This document shows, piece after piece, positions 1 through 8,301 of a stretch of DNA of 64,000 nt. A model generated the notes under the pieces. The model saw only the letters and a program-made list of their open reading frames with translations, was not told the origin of the DNA and searched no databases. This stretch comes from Falsiroseomonas ponticola (GTDB lineage Bacteria > Pseudomonadota > Alphaproteobacteria > Acetobacterales > Acetobacteraceae): assembly GCF_016805305.1 (NCBI RefSeq), contig NZ_JAERQN010000012.1, positions 124,001 through 188,000 on the forward strand, given 5' to 3'. Position numbers and translations under genes: made by a program. Each line of letters begins with the position of its first letter. Positions within the stretch are counted from its first letter, which is position 1.

Positions 1-834
1 GCGGCGCAGAAGGATCGCTGGCTGAAGGGCCTCGCCACCGGTCGGCTGCGCGCTGCCTTCGGCCTCACGGAACCCGGCGCGGGATCGGACGCCGCGGCCA
101 TCACGACGCGCGCGACGAAGGTCGAGGGCGGCTGGAAGATCGAGGGCCGCAAGCAGTGGATCAGCGGCGGCCATGCCGCCGACGTCGTGATGGTGATGGC
201 CGTCACCGATCCCGCCAAGCGCGCCCGCGGCGGCATCGGCGCCTTCCTGGTGCCGCGCGGCACGAAGGGCTTCGACGTCACGCGCATCGACACCACGATC
301 GGGTCGGAGGCGATCAAGCTCGGCGAACTCACCTTCACGGATTGCGTGGTGCCGGATGACGCGCTGCTGGGCGATCCCGGCCAGGGCTTCGCCATCGCCA
401 TGGGATCGCTGAGCAATGGGCGCCTCGGCGTTTCCGCCGCCTGCGTCGGCGCGGCGGACCGGCTGCTGGAGATGTCGATCGCGCATGCGAAGGACCGCAG
501 CACCTTCGGCCAGCGCCTGGCGGACCGCCAGGCCATCCAGTGGATGCTGGCCGACAGCAAGGCGGAGATCGAGGTTTCACGCGCCTTCCTCTACGAGACC
601 TTGCGCAAGGCCGCGGCGGGGGAAGACCTCGGCAACCTCGCCGCCATCTGCAAGCTGCAATGCAGCGAGATGGTCGGCCGCGTGGCGGATCGCGCGGTGC
701 AGATCCATGGCGGCGCCGGGCTGATGCGCGGCGTGCCGGTGGAGCGCTTCTACCGCGATGTGCGCCACTACCGCGTGGGCGAAGGCGCCTCCGAGGTGCT
801 GCGCATGGTCATCGCGCGGGAGCTGGTGAAGTGA
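1..834 (+). CDS. Acyl-CoA dehydrogenase (5'-truncated by window edge)
   Basis: Flavin enzyme of the acyl-CoA dehydrogenase family, oxidising an acyl-CoA to the 2-enoyl-CoA. The frame is open from base 1, so the N-terminal part lies outside the window; 277 codons remain. Visible family marks are FGLTEPGAGSD (fragment residues about 20-30), the middle beta-domain, and the C-terminal helical domain ending in RVGEGASEVLRMVIAREL, where the Glu of GEGAS (residue 261 of the fragment) sits at the usual catalytic-base position. The stop TGA overlaps the GTG start of the next gene, an enoyl-CoA hydratase that would use its product. Chain-length specificity cannot be read from the sequence. Confidence 0.93.
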   Translation, partial: AAQKDRWLKGLATGRLRAAFGLTEPGAGSDAAAITTRATKVEGGWKIEGRKQWISGGHAADVVMVMAVTDPAKRARGGIGAFLVPRGTKGFDVTRIDTTIGSEAIKLGELTFTDCVVPDDALLGDPGQGFAIAMGSLSNGRLGVSAACVGAADRLLEMSIAHAKDRSTFGQRLADRQAIQWMLADSKAEIEVSRAFLYETLRKAAAGEDLGNLAAICKLQCSEMVGRVADRAVQIHGGAGLMRGVPVERFYRDVRHYRVGEGASEVLRMVIARELVK

Positions 835-1607
835 GCACCGTCCTGACCGAGACGCGCGACAGCGTCGCCTTCGTCACGCTGAACCGGCCGGAGGCGATGA
901 ACGCGCTGTCCATGCAGCTGCGCGCGGAGCTGGCGGCGGCGATGCGGGCGGCGGAGGCGGACGCCGAGGTGCGCGTGGTGGTGCTGCGCGGCGCGGGCGA
1001 GCGTGCCTTCTGCGCCGGCGCGGACATCAAGGAATTCGTCGAAGTCCCCTCGCCCCCTGCCTACCGCCAGGCCCGCGTTCCCGAGAGCTGGATCAGCCCC
1101 TTCGATCACACCCGAAAGCCGATCATCGCGAGCATCCATGGCTTCTGCCTCGGCGGCGGGCTGGAAGTGGCACTCGCCTGCGACATCCGCATCGCGGCGG
1201 AGGATGCGCAGTTCGGCCTGCCGGAAACCGGCCTCGGCATCATGACCGGCGTCGGCGGATCGCAGCGCCTGCCGCGCATGGTGGGGCTGGCGCAGGCGCT
1301 GGACATGATCCTGACCGGCGACCGCATCGACGGTATCCGCGCGCGGGAGATCGGCCTCGTCACCCGCGTGGTGCCGCGCGCCGATCTGGCGGCGGAGACG
1401 GAGGCGCTGGCCGTGAGGCTCGCCGCGCGGCCGCCCATGGCGATGGCCTTCGCGAAGGAGGCCGTGCGCGCGGCGCAGGATCTGCCGCTGCGCGACGGCA
1501 TGCGGCTTGAGATCGACCTCATCACGCATCTGCTGAACACCGAGGACCGGATCGAGGCCGCGCGCGCCTTCCGGGAGAAACGAAAACCGCAATTCACCGG
1601 CCGCTGA
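831..1607 (+). CDS. Enoyl-CoA hydratase/isomerase family protein
   Basis: Crotonase-fold enzyme of 258 aa, probably hydrating the 2-enoyl-CoA made by the preceding dehydrogenase. The GTG start at 831 overlaps the upstream stop (GTGA), indicating translational coupling; the open frame extends further upstream only as a shadow of the dehydrogenase. The oxyanion-hole segment AFCAGADIKEF, the GGGLEVALACD segment and FGLPETGLG carry both Glu residues expected of true hydratases. Side-chain specificity is unknown. Confidence 0.92.
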   Translation: MSTVLTETRDSVAFVTLNRPEAMNALSMQLRAELAAAMRAAEADAEVRVVVLRGAGERAFCAGADIKEFVEVPSPPAYRQARVPESWISPFDHTRKPIIASIHGFCLGGGLEVALACDIRIAAEDAQFGLPETGLGIMTGVGGSQRLPRMVGLAQALDMILTGDRIDGIRAREIGLVTRVVPRADLAAETEALAVRLAARPPMAMAFAKEAVRAAQDLPLRDGMRLEIDLITHLLNTEDRIEAARAFREKRKPQFTGR

Positions 1608-1638
1608 CGCGGCCGCGACGAAGGGGAGGAACAACAAG

Positions 1639-2607
1639 ATGCCAGGACCCACACGCAGGCTGCTGATCGGTGCCGCGCTGGCCCTGCCCGGCCTTGCCCA
1701 GGCCCAGGCGCCCTGGCCTTCCCGCCCCATCCGCCTGATCAATCCCTGGACGCCGGGTGGGCCCGCCGATGTGGTGGCGCGGCCGGTGGCGCAGAAGCTG
1801 TCGGAATCGCTCGGCCAGCCCGTGGTGATGGAAAACCGCCCTGGCGCCAACGGCACCATCGGCGCCGCCGCGGTCGCCCGCGCGGCGCCGGATGGCTACA
1901 CGCTGTTCTTCAGCCATGTCGGGCCCATCGCCATCAGCCCGAACTTTTCCGCCAGTGTCCCCTTCGATCCGGTGCGCGACTTCGCGCCGGTCACGCAGCT
2001 CGTCTCCGGCCCCATCGTGCTGGTGGTCCGGCCTGACGTGCCGGCGAACAGCGTGGCGGAGCTGCTGGCGCTGGCCCGCGCGCAGCCCGGCGCGCTGTCC
2101 TACGGCTCCGTCGGCCCGGCCAGCACCACGCATCTGGCCGGGGAGATGCTGGCGATGATGGGCGGCGTGCAGCTGCTGCATGTGCCCTACCAGGGCGCGG
2201 CACCGGTGGTGACGGACCTGCTTGGCGGGCGGCTGCACTTCGCCTTCATCAACTTCGCCGGGGCGGTGGCGCAGATGCAGGCCGGCACGCTGCGCGCCAT
2301 CGCGGTGTCCACCGAACGCCGTTCCTCCGGCCTTCCCAACCTGCCGACGGTGGCGGAAACGCTGCCGGGCTTCGAGGTGAACTCCTGGTACGGCGTCATG
2401 GCGCCTGCGAATACGCCCGCGGCCATCGTGGACCGCCTGCACCGCGACATCGCCGCGGCGCTGCGCGCGCCGGATTTGGCGGCCGCGCTGCGCGCCCAGG
2501 GCTTCGACATCGAAGCGACGACGCCCGCGCAATACGCGGCGAAGATCGCCGCGGACCTGCAGCGCTGGGGCGAGCTCGCGCGCGCCACCGGCATCAAGGT
2601 TGGATGA
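1639..2607 (+). CDS. Bug/TctC-family extracytoplasmic solute receptor 1
   Basis: Periplasmic binding protein of the tripartite tricarboxylate transporter receptor (Bug) family, 322 aa. It has an Arg-containing N-terminus and hydrophobic signal peptide ending near AQAQA (residue about 23), then WPSRPIRLINPWTPGGPADVVAR, the usual Bug opening, and ENRPGANGTIGAAAVARAAPDGYT. Bug proteins bind carboxylates, amides or related small ligands. No TctA/TctB membrane partners are in the window. It follows the hydratase by 31 bp and is followed by two hairpins and then a racemase-like gene, so it probably belongs to the same operon. Confidence 0.92.
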   Translation: MPGPTRRLLIGAALALPGLAQAQAPWPSRPIRLINPWTPGGPADVVARPVAQKLSESLGQPVVMENRPGANGTIGAAAVARAAPDGYTLFFSHVGPIAISPNFSASVPFDPVRDFAPVTQLVSGPIVLVVRPDVPANSVAELLALARAQPGALSYGSVGPASTTHLAGEMLAMMGGVQLLHVPYQGAAPVVTDLLGGRLHFAFINFAGAVAQMQAGTLRAIAVSTERRSSGLPNLPTVAETLPGFEVNSWYGVMAPANTPAAIVDRLHRDIAAALRAPDLAAALRAQGFDIEATTPAQYAAKIAADLQRWGELARATGIKVG

Positions 2608-2645
2608 CCCTTCGATCGCCGAAGGGCGCAGGCGGTGCAGCCGCC
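2608..2645 (+). other. Tandem intercistronic hairpins after the Bug gene
   Basis: Directly after the Bug stop codon, CCCTTCG at 2608-2614 pairs with CGAAGGG at 2620-2626 (7 bp, 5-nt loop). Then GGCGG at 2631-2635 pairs with CCGCC at 2641-2645. No T-run follows, and a strong ribosome-binding site for the next gene lies downstream. This fits a 3' mRNA-stabilising or partial-termination element rather than a full terminator. Confidence 0.55.
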
Positions 2646-2690
2646 GAGCACCCGGAGGCGTGAATCGATGCGTGCTTCAAGGAGGAAACC

Positions 2691-3521
2691 ATGGGCATGC
2701 GCATCTGGCACCAGGGCCTGGTGATCTTCGAGGACCTGCCCGAATACGCGGCGGCGACGAAGAAGCACCTCGCCTCCGTGGTGCGGCCGGACACGGAAAT
2801 CGTCATGCACGGCATCCTGAAGGGCACCTACGCCACCGACTATCCGATCGATGAGCTGCAATACCGCCCGCTGGCGCTGATGCATCGCGCGCAGCCCATG
2901 GCGGCGGCCTATGCCGCGGAACGCCAGGGCTATGATGCCTTCGTGATGAGCTACCTCTCCGGCGTCATGCTGCCGGAAATCCGTGCGCTGGTGGATATTC
3001 CCGTCGCCAACTACCTGGAAGCCGCCGCGCACCTCGCGACCATGTATGGCTACCGCTTCGGCATCACGCGCTTCGCGCCCCAGCTCGGCAACGAGATCAA
3101 GGATTTTCTCGACAGCATCGGCCTGGGTGCGTGCTTCGCGGGCACGGTGGCGTCGGGATACTCCTACAAGGAGATCTTCGGCGGCTTCGCCACGCCCGAT
3201 GCCGTCATCTCCCGCTTCGAGGAAACGGTGCGCGACTTCGCGAAGAACACGGGCTGCGACGTCATCATCCCGGGCGAGATGCCGCAGAACGTCTTCCTGA
3301 CCACCAACGGCGTCCATCGCGTGGACGACATCCCCGTCATCGACGGCATCGCCGCCACCTACAAGCTGGCGGAGATGATGGTGGACATGAAGCGGCAATT
3401 CGGCCTGACGCGCAGCCGCCACGGCCAGAAGAACTGGCGCCCGCCGCCCGACCGCGTGGCGGACGTCATGCGCTTCTACGGCGTGGACAAGGCCTGGAAG
3501 GCGATCGGGGCACTGGAATGA
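2691..3521 (+). CDS. Asp/Glu/hydantoin racemase superfamily-like protein, catalytic Cys pair absent
   Basis: 276-aa protein resembling the aspartate/glutamate/hydantoin racemase and maleate isomerase superfamily, with two similar halves: YDAFVMSYLSGVMLPEIRAL at 81-100 followed by DIPVANYLEAAAHLA, and GCDVIIPGEMPQN at 188-200. In classical members each half carries a Cys acid/base; here those positions read Tyr88 and Glu196. The only cysteines are C148 and C189, outside the motif positions. It could be a decarboxylase-, isomerase- or binding-type relative rather than a racemase. The start is set by the ribosome-binding site AAGGAGG at about 2680. It sits between two Bug receptor genes, and its stop overlaps the next start (ATGA). 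Confidence 0.7.
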   Translation: MGMRIWHQGLVIFEDLPEYAAATKKHLASVVRPDTEIVMHGILKGTYATDYPIDELQYRPLALMHRAQPMAAAYAAERQGYDAFVMSYLSGVMLPEIRALVDIPVANYLEAAAHLATMYGYRFGITRFAPQLGNEIKDFLDSIGLGACFAGTVASGYSYKEIFGGFATPDAVISRFEETVRDFAKNTGCDVIIPGEMPQNVFLTTNGVHRVDDIPVIDGIAATYKLAEMMVDMKRQFGLTRSRHGQKNWRPPPDRVADVMRFYGVDKAWKAIGALE

Positions 3522-4486
3522 ACGCGACCCGCCGCGCGCTGCTGGCCGGCGCGGTCCTGCTGCCCGCCGTGGCGCGCGCGCAGGATGGTTACCCCACACG
3601 CCCCATCCGCCTGGTGGTGCCCTGGCCGCCTGGCGGGCCGATCGACCTGGCGGCGCGGCCGATCGCCGCACGCATGGCGGAGCTGCTGGGCCAGCCCGTG
3701 GTCGTCGAGAACCGCGGCGGCGCCAATGGTACTATCGGCGCGCTGCATGTCAGCCAGGCGGCGCCGGATGGCTACACCCTGCTGGTCGCCTCGCCCGGGC
3801 CGGTCTCGATCAGCCCGCTGGCGCGCGGCCAGGCGGCGCTGGAGCCGCTGCGCATCTTCGCGCCGGTCTGCCAACTGGTGTCCTCGCCCTCCGCGCTGGT
3901 GGTGCGGAAGGATCTGCCGGCCCGCGACATCCCCTCCCTCATCGCGCTGGCGAAGGCCCGGCCCGGCGCGCTGACCTATGGCTCGGCGGGGCCGGCCAGC
4001 ATCAACCACCTCAGCGCCGCGACACTGGCCGCGCGTGGGGGCGTGGAGATGCTGCACATCCCCTACCAGGGCGCCGCGCCGCTGCTGACGGATTTGATTG
4101 CCGGGCGCATCGACATGGCCTTCCTCGGCATCGGCGTCGCCCTGCCGCTGGTGACGCAGGGCAATGCCCGCGCGCTGGCCGTCGGCAATCTGAAGCGCGC
4201 CGCCGCCATGCCGGATGTGCCGACGGTGGCGGAGACCTATCCCGGTTTCCAGGCCGACAACTGGTACGGCATCCTGGCGCCCGCCGGCACGCCGCGCGCC
4301 ATCATCGACCGCCTGCGCCGCGATGCCGCCGCCGCGGTCCGCACCCCCGCCGTGACGCGGGCGATGGTCGAGGCGGGAAACGAGGTCGCGCCATCGGAAT
4401 CGCCCGATTCCTTCGCCGCCATGATGGCGGAGGACCTGGAACGCTGGCGCGAATCCGTCCGTGCGGCGGGGCTGCGGCCGGAGTAG
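3518..4486 (+). CDS. Bug/TctC-family extracytoplasmic solute receptor 2
   Basis: 322-aa periplasmic receptor. ATG at 3518 overlaps the racemase-like stop (ATGA), so a longer upstream open frame is rejected. Signal peptide MNATRRALLAGAVLLPAVARA, then YPTRPIRLVVPWPPGGPIDLAARP and ENRGGANGTIGALHVSQAAPDGYT, typical of the family. Two Bug receptors in one transcription unit suggest two related ligands or a duplication; they are clearly diverged (for example WTPGGPADVV against WPPGGPIDLA). No membrane components lie nearby. Confidence 0.92.
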   Translation: MNATRRALLAGAVLLPAVARAQDGYPTRPIRLVVPWPPGGPIDLAARPIAARMAELLGQPVVVENRGGANGTIGALHVSQAAPDGYTLLVASPGPVSISPLARGQAALEPLRIFAPVCQLVSSPSALVVRKDLPARDIPSLIALAKARPGALTYGSAGPASINHLSAATLAARGGVEMLHIPYQGAAPLLTDLIAGRIDMAFLGIGVALPLVTQGNARALAVGNLKRAAAMPDVPTVAETYPGFQADNWYGILAPAGTPRAIIDRLRRDAAAAVRTPAVTRAMVEAGNEVAPSESPDSFAAMMAEDLERWRESVRAAGLRPE

Positions 4487-4495
4487 CCTGCCCGC

Positions 4496-6295
4496 ATGGC
4501 CGTGACCCGCCGTGCGACACTCGCCCTGCTTGCCCTTCCCGCCTGTGCCCAGGGTGCCGGGCTGCTCGCCACGCTCCGCCCCGGGCATCCCAGGCTGCTG
4601 ACGACGCCGGCGGAACTCGCCACCCTGCCCGCCCGGCTGGCGGCGGAGGAGACCGGCCGCCGCTGGCGCACCGCCTTGCTGCGCGACGCCGATGGCCTGC
4701 TCGCCCGCCCGCCGGTGGAACGCCGCTTCGAGGCCCGGCGCCCCGTGCTGCTGCCGACGTCACGGGAGATCCTGCGGCGGACGGAGGCGCTGGGCGTCGC
4801 CTTCCTCCTCACCGCCGATCCCCGCTACGCGGCGCGGCTGGCGGCGGAGATGCGCGCGGCCGCCGCCTATCCCGACTGGAACCCGAGCCACTTCCTCGAC
4901 GTGGCGGAGATGACCACCGCCTTCGCGCTCGCCCTGGATTGGTGCCACGCCGCCTGGGGTGAGGCCGACCGTGCCATGGCGCGCGACGCCATCATCGCCA
5001 AAGGTCTGCAACCCGGGCTGGAGGGCTTTCGCCAGCGCGCCTTCTGGACGCGGGTGACGCACAACTGGGCGCTGGTCTGCATGGGCGGGCTGGTCTGCGG
5101 CGCGCTGGCGGTGGCGGAGGACGCGCCGATGCTGGCGGCGGAAATCCTGTCCCTCGCCATCCCCGCCGCGCGACCGGCCCTGGCTTCCTACGCCCCGGAC
5201 GGCGCCTGGGATGAGGGCGTGGCCTATTGGGACTACGCCACGCAATACGCGGTCTTCCTGATGGCGGCGCTGGACAGCGCGCTGGGCTCGGATCAGGGGC
5301 TTTCCGCCGTGCCCGGCCTGGCGGAGGCCTGGCGCTTCCGGCTGCACCTGGAAGGGCCGACGGGCCGCGTCTTCAACTTCGCCGATGGGCCGGAGGGCGT
5401 GCGCAACACCCCGGCGCTGATGTGGCTGGCGCGGCGCTACCAGGCGCCAGCCGCGGCATGGCTGATCGGCCGCGCGCCGGGCGTCACGGGGACCGGCGTG
5501 CTGTGGTACCAGCCGGGCGGGCAGGCGCCCGGGGCGATGGGCCTGCCGCTGGATGCCCGGTTCCGGCATGTCGAGGTGGCGAGCCTCCGCGGCGCCTGGG
5601 GCGAGCCCGGCGCGAGCTGGATCGCCTTCAAGGGTGGCGACAACGCGGCCAATCACGGGAACCTCGACCTCGGCACCTTCGTGATGGAGGCGGGTGGCGA
5701 GCGCTTCGCCATCGACCTCGGCGCCGATGACTATGCCCTGCCCGGCTATTTCAGCCCGGGCCAGCGCTTCAGCTACTACCGCAACGCGACCGCGGGGCAG
5801 AACGCGCTGCTGGTGGATGGCGCGGACCAGCCCGCCCGCGCCACGGCCGCGATCACCACCTTCCGCTCCGAACCGGGCTTCGCCCGCGCCGTCGCGGACC
5901 TGTCCGCCGGCTACCCGGCGCTGGCCTCCGCAAGGCGGGGTATCGCGCTGCTGGACCGGCGCGTGATGGTGGTGGCGGATGAGGTGACGGGCAGCGCGGG
6001 ACGGCGCCTGCGCTGGCAGATGCACACGCGCGCGGCCGTGGAGCTGGCCGGCGCGGCGGCCGTGCTGCGCCAGGGCGCGGCGGTGCTGCACGCCCGCATC
6101 CTGGAACCCGCCGGCGCGGTCTTCAGCCTGGACAGCGCCGCCCGGCCGCCGCCGGAGAACCCCAATACCGGGGTGCAGCGCCTGGCGGTGGAGGCCACGG
6201 GCGCCGCGCGGATCCTGGTGGCCTTCGCGCCGGGGGAACCGGTGGCGGAGGACCGGGTGGCGCCGGTGCGGCGGCCGGTCACGGCCTGGGGCTAG
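4496..6295 (+). CDS. Heparinase II/III-like polysaccharide lyase family protein
   Basis: 599-aa protein with a short hydrophobic signal-like N-terminus (MAVTRRATLALLALPACAQG). An alpha-helical toroid-like N-terminal half (about 30-330) is followed by the heparinase II/III beta-domain. The segment NAANHGNLDLGTFVMEAGG with His387 and the following FAIDLGADDYALPGYF match the conserved His/metal-site region of that domain. It probably cleaves an acidic polysaccharide by beta-elimination. It starts 9 bp after the second Bug gene, suggesting co-transcription. Its 3' end overlaps the convergent TetR gene by 17 bp. The polysaccharide is unknown, and no second saccharolytic gene is present. Confidence 0.8.
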   Translation: MAVTRRATLALLALPACAQGAGLLATLRPGHPRLLTTPAELATLPARLAAEETGRRWRTALLRDADGLLARPPVERRFEARRPVLLPTSREILRRTEALGVAFLLTADPRYAARLAAEMRAAAAYPDWNPSHFLDVAEMTTAFALALDWCHAAWGEADRAMARDAIIAKGLQPGLEGFRQRAFWTRVTHNWALVCMGGLVCGALAVAEDAPMLAAEILSLAIPAARPALASYAPDGAWDEGVAYWDYATQYAVFLMAALDSALGSDQGLSAVPGLAEAWRFRLHLEGPTGRVFNFADGPEGVRNTPALMWLARRYQAPAAAWLIGRAPGVTGTGVLWYQPGGQAPGAMGLPLDARFRHVEVASLRGAWGEPGASWIAFKGGDNAANHGNLDLGTFVMEAGGERFAIDLGADDYALPGYFSPGQRFSYYRNATAGQNALLVDGADQPARATAAITTFRSEPGFARAVADLSAGYPALASARRGIALLDRRVMVVADEVTGSAGRRLRWQMHTRAAVELAGAAAVLRQGAAVLHARILEPAGAVFSLDSAARPPPENPNTGVQRLAVEATGAARILVAFAPGEPVAEDRVAPVRRPVTAWG

Positions 6296-6914
6296 GCGCC
6301 CCGGCGCGCATCGTGCCGAGCAGCGCGCGGACCGCGGCGCCGCCCTGGTCCACCAGCGGCAGCGTGCCGCCGGAGAACAGCCAGGACTGCACCAGCCCGA
6401 AGGTCATGGACCGCGCGGCCATGGCCGCCAGATCCGCCGTCCAGGGCGCCGCGAGGCCGCCCGCCACGGCGGCGCGCTGGAAGGCGCGCGCGAGCGCGGC
6501 CTGTAGGCCGGTTTCCGCCTGGCGCTGCCGGTCCAGCGCCGGCGCCATGTCCTCCGTGTATTCGCAGCGCAGCAGCAGCACCGTCAGCACCTGCCGCCGA
6601 TCCGGATCCGATTCCAGCGTGGCGAAGCTTTCCACCACCGCCTCCGCCAAGCCCTCCAGCGGGTCGTCGCCCTCCAAGGCGTCGATCCGTGCCACCAGGT
6701 CCTCCAGCGGCAGTCGGGCGCGCTCCTCCATGGCGAGGAACAGCGCCATCTTGTCGGCGAAATGCCAATAGACGGCGCCGCGCGTCACGCCCGCGGCGCG
6801 GGCCACCTCCTCCAGCGTCGCGCGCGCCACGCCGCGCTGCAGGAAGACGGTCACCGCCGCGTCGATCAGCGCCGCCCGCGTCCGCTCGGCCTCCGCCTTC
6901 GTCTTGCGCGCCAT
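6279..6914 (-). CDS. TetR/AcrR-family efflux repressor
   Basis: 211-aa repressor. The N-terminal helix-turn-helix is ATLEEVARAAGVTRGAVYWHF (about residues 32-52), very close to the AcrR/TtgR/MtrR type; the C-terminal region would bind ligand and dimerise. It is divergent from the RND efflux operon, with an 18-bp perfect palindrome between them, so it most likely represses the pump genes and itself. Its end overlaps the heparinase-like gene by 17 bp on the opposite strand. Confidence 0.93.
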   Translation of the reverse strand: MARKTKAEAERTRAALIDAAVTVFLQRGVARATLEEVARAAGVTRGAVYWHFADKMALFLAMEERARLPLEDLVARIDALEGDDPLEGLAEAVVESFATLESDPDRRQVLTVLLLRCEYTEDMAPALDRQRQAETGLQAALARAFQRAAVAGGLAAPWTADLAAMAARSMTFGLVQSWLFSGGTLPLVDQGGAAVRALLGTMRAGAPSPRP

Positions 6915-6959
6915 CGGTCATGCCCTTCCCACGGTGGTTGCAACCCTTCGTCACTTTAC

Positions 6960-6977
6960 ATACGTTCATGAACGTAT
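6960..6977. promoter_or_regulatory. Probable TetR operator, perfect palindrome
   Basis: ATACGTTCATGAACGTAT is an exact 18-bp palindrome in the 124-bp gap between the divergent tetR and efflux adaptor genes. TTTACA at 6955-6960 and TATATT at 6975-6980 flank or overlap it and resemble -35/-10 boxes, but their 14-bp spacing is short, so the promoter assignment is tentative. The AT-rich patch stands out from the high-G+C surroundings. Confidence 0.8.
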
Positions 6978-7038
6978 ATTGTCCAGCCCTCTCGCCGGGC
7001 AAGCCATCCGCCTGCCCGCCCCTTGCAAGGCCAATGAC

Positions 7039-8292
7039 ATGAGCTGGTCGGACTTCCTGTCCCGAACCCTGGGCACCCAAGCGGCGGCCCCGCAACCCGC
7101 CCCCTCCCCCCTCAGCCGCCGCCAGGTCGCGCTCGCGGCGCCGGTCGCGCTGCTGGCGGTGGCGGGTGGCGGGAAGGCGATGGCGGAAACCGCTTCCCCC
7201 GGCGGCCCGCCGCCCGTCCCCGTCACGGTCGTCACCCTGCGGGCGGAACCGGTGAAGCTCACCACGGAACTGCCCGGCCGCGTCGCCGCCTTCCGCACCG
7301 CGGAAGTCCGCCCCCAGGTCGGCGGCATCATCCGCGACCGCCTGTTCACGGAAGGGGAGAGCGTGGCCGCGGGCCAGCCGCTCTACCAGATCGACCCCGC
7401 CAGCTACGAAGCCAGCCTGCAAAGCGCGGAGGCCAGCCTGGCGCGCGCGGAAGCGACCGCCGCATCCGCCCGCACCACCGTCAACCGCTACCGCCCCCTG
7501 GTCGCGGCGCGCGCCGTCAGCCAGCAGGATTTCGATACCGCGACGGCGAGCCTCCGCCAGGCGGAGGCCGATGTCGCCTCCGCCCGCGCCGCCGTCACCT
7601 CGGCGCGCCTCAACCTCGGCTACACGCGCATCACCGCGCCTATCGCCGGGCGCGTCGGCCGGTCTTCCGTCACCGCCGGGGCGCTGGTCACGGCGGACCA
7701 GGCCACCAGCCTCGCCACCGTCATCCAGCTCGACCCCATCTATGTCGATGTCGTGCAGGCCAGCGCCAGCCAGCTTCGCCTGCGGCGGGAGATGGAGGCC
7801 GGCCGCCTGACCCCGGCGGAGGGCGGCGGCGCGCAGCTGCGCCTGATCCTGCCCGATGGCTCCACCTATGATCGCCCCGGCCAGCTCCAGTTCACCGAGG
7901 TGGTGGTGGACCAGGGCACGGGCTCCGTCGTGCAGCGCGCCATCTTCCCCAACCCCGATGGCATCCTGCTGCCCGGCATGTTCGTCCGCGCGCAGCTGGA
8001 GGAAGGCGTCTCCCCCGGCGCCGTGCTGGTGCCGCAGCAGGCCATCAGCCGCACGCCGCGGGGCGAGGCGACGGTGACGGTCGCGACCCCGGCGGGCGAA
8101 TTGCAGCCGCGCCGCGTGCAGGCGGAACGCACCGTCGGCAATCGCTGGCTGGTCACGGCGGGGCTTTCCGCCGGCGACCGCGTGGTGGTCGAAGGCGCCT
8201 GGCTGCGGCCGGGCGTGCGGCCGCAGATCACCGAGATCACGCTGGAGGAGCTGGACCGCCGCGCCGCCACGCCCCGCCAGGCCCGGGGCTGA
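7039..8292 (+). CDS. RND efflux periplasmic adaptor (membrane fusion protein)
   Basis: 417-aa HlyD/AcrA-type adaptor linking the RND pump to the outer-membrane channel. After VTVVTLRAEPVKLTTELPGRV come the lipoyl half-motifs (AEVRPQVGGIIRDRLFTEGESVAAGQPLYQID and LGYTRITAPIAGRVGRSSVTAG) around an Ala-rich coiled coil, then the beta-barrel region. The start at 7039 keeps the operator untranslated; the open frame continues upstream to 6904. Unlike AcrA/MexA, no lipobox Cys is visible: the N-terminus has SRRQVALAAPVALLAVAGGG (residues 26-45), a twin-Arg-like signal ending near AMAE. It is the first gene of the efflux operon. Confidence 0.93.
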   Translation: MSWSDFLSRTLGTQAAAPQPAPSPLSRRQVALAAPVALLAVAGGGKAMAETASPGGPPPVPVTVVTLRAEPVKLTTELPGRVAAFRTAEVRPQVGGIIRDRLFTEGESVAAGQPLYQIDPASYEASLQSAEASLARAEATAASARTTVNRYRPLVAARAVSQQDFDTATASLRQAEADVASARAAVTSARLNLGYTRITAPIAGRVGRSSVTAGALVTADQATSLATVIQLDPIYVDVVQASASQLRLRREMEAGRLTPAEGGGAQLRLILPDGSTYDRPGQLQFTEVVVDQGTGSVVQRAIFPNPDGILLPGMFVRAQLEEGVSPGAVLVPQQAISRTPRGEATVTVATPAGELQPRRVQAERTVGNRWLVTAGLSAGDRVVVEGAWLRPGVRPQITEITLEELDRRAATPRQARG

Positions 8293-8301
8293 GGGCGCGC
8301 C

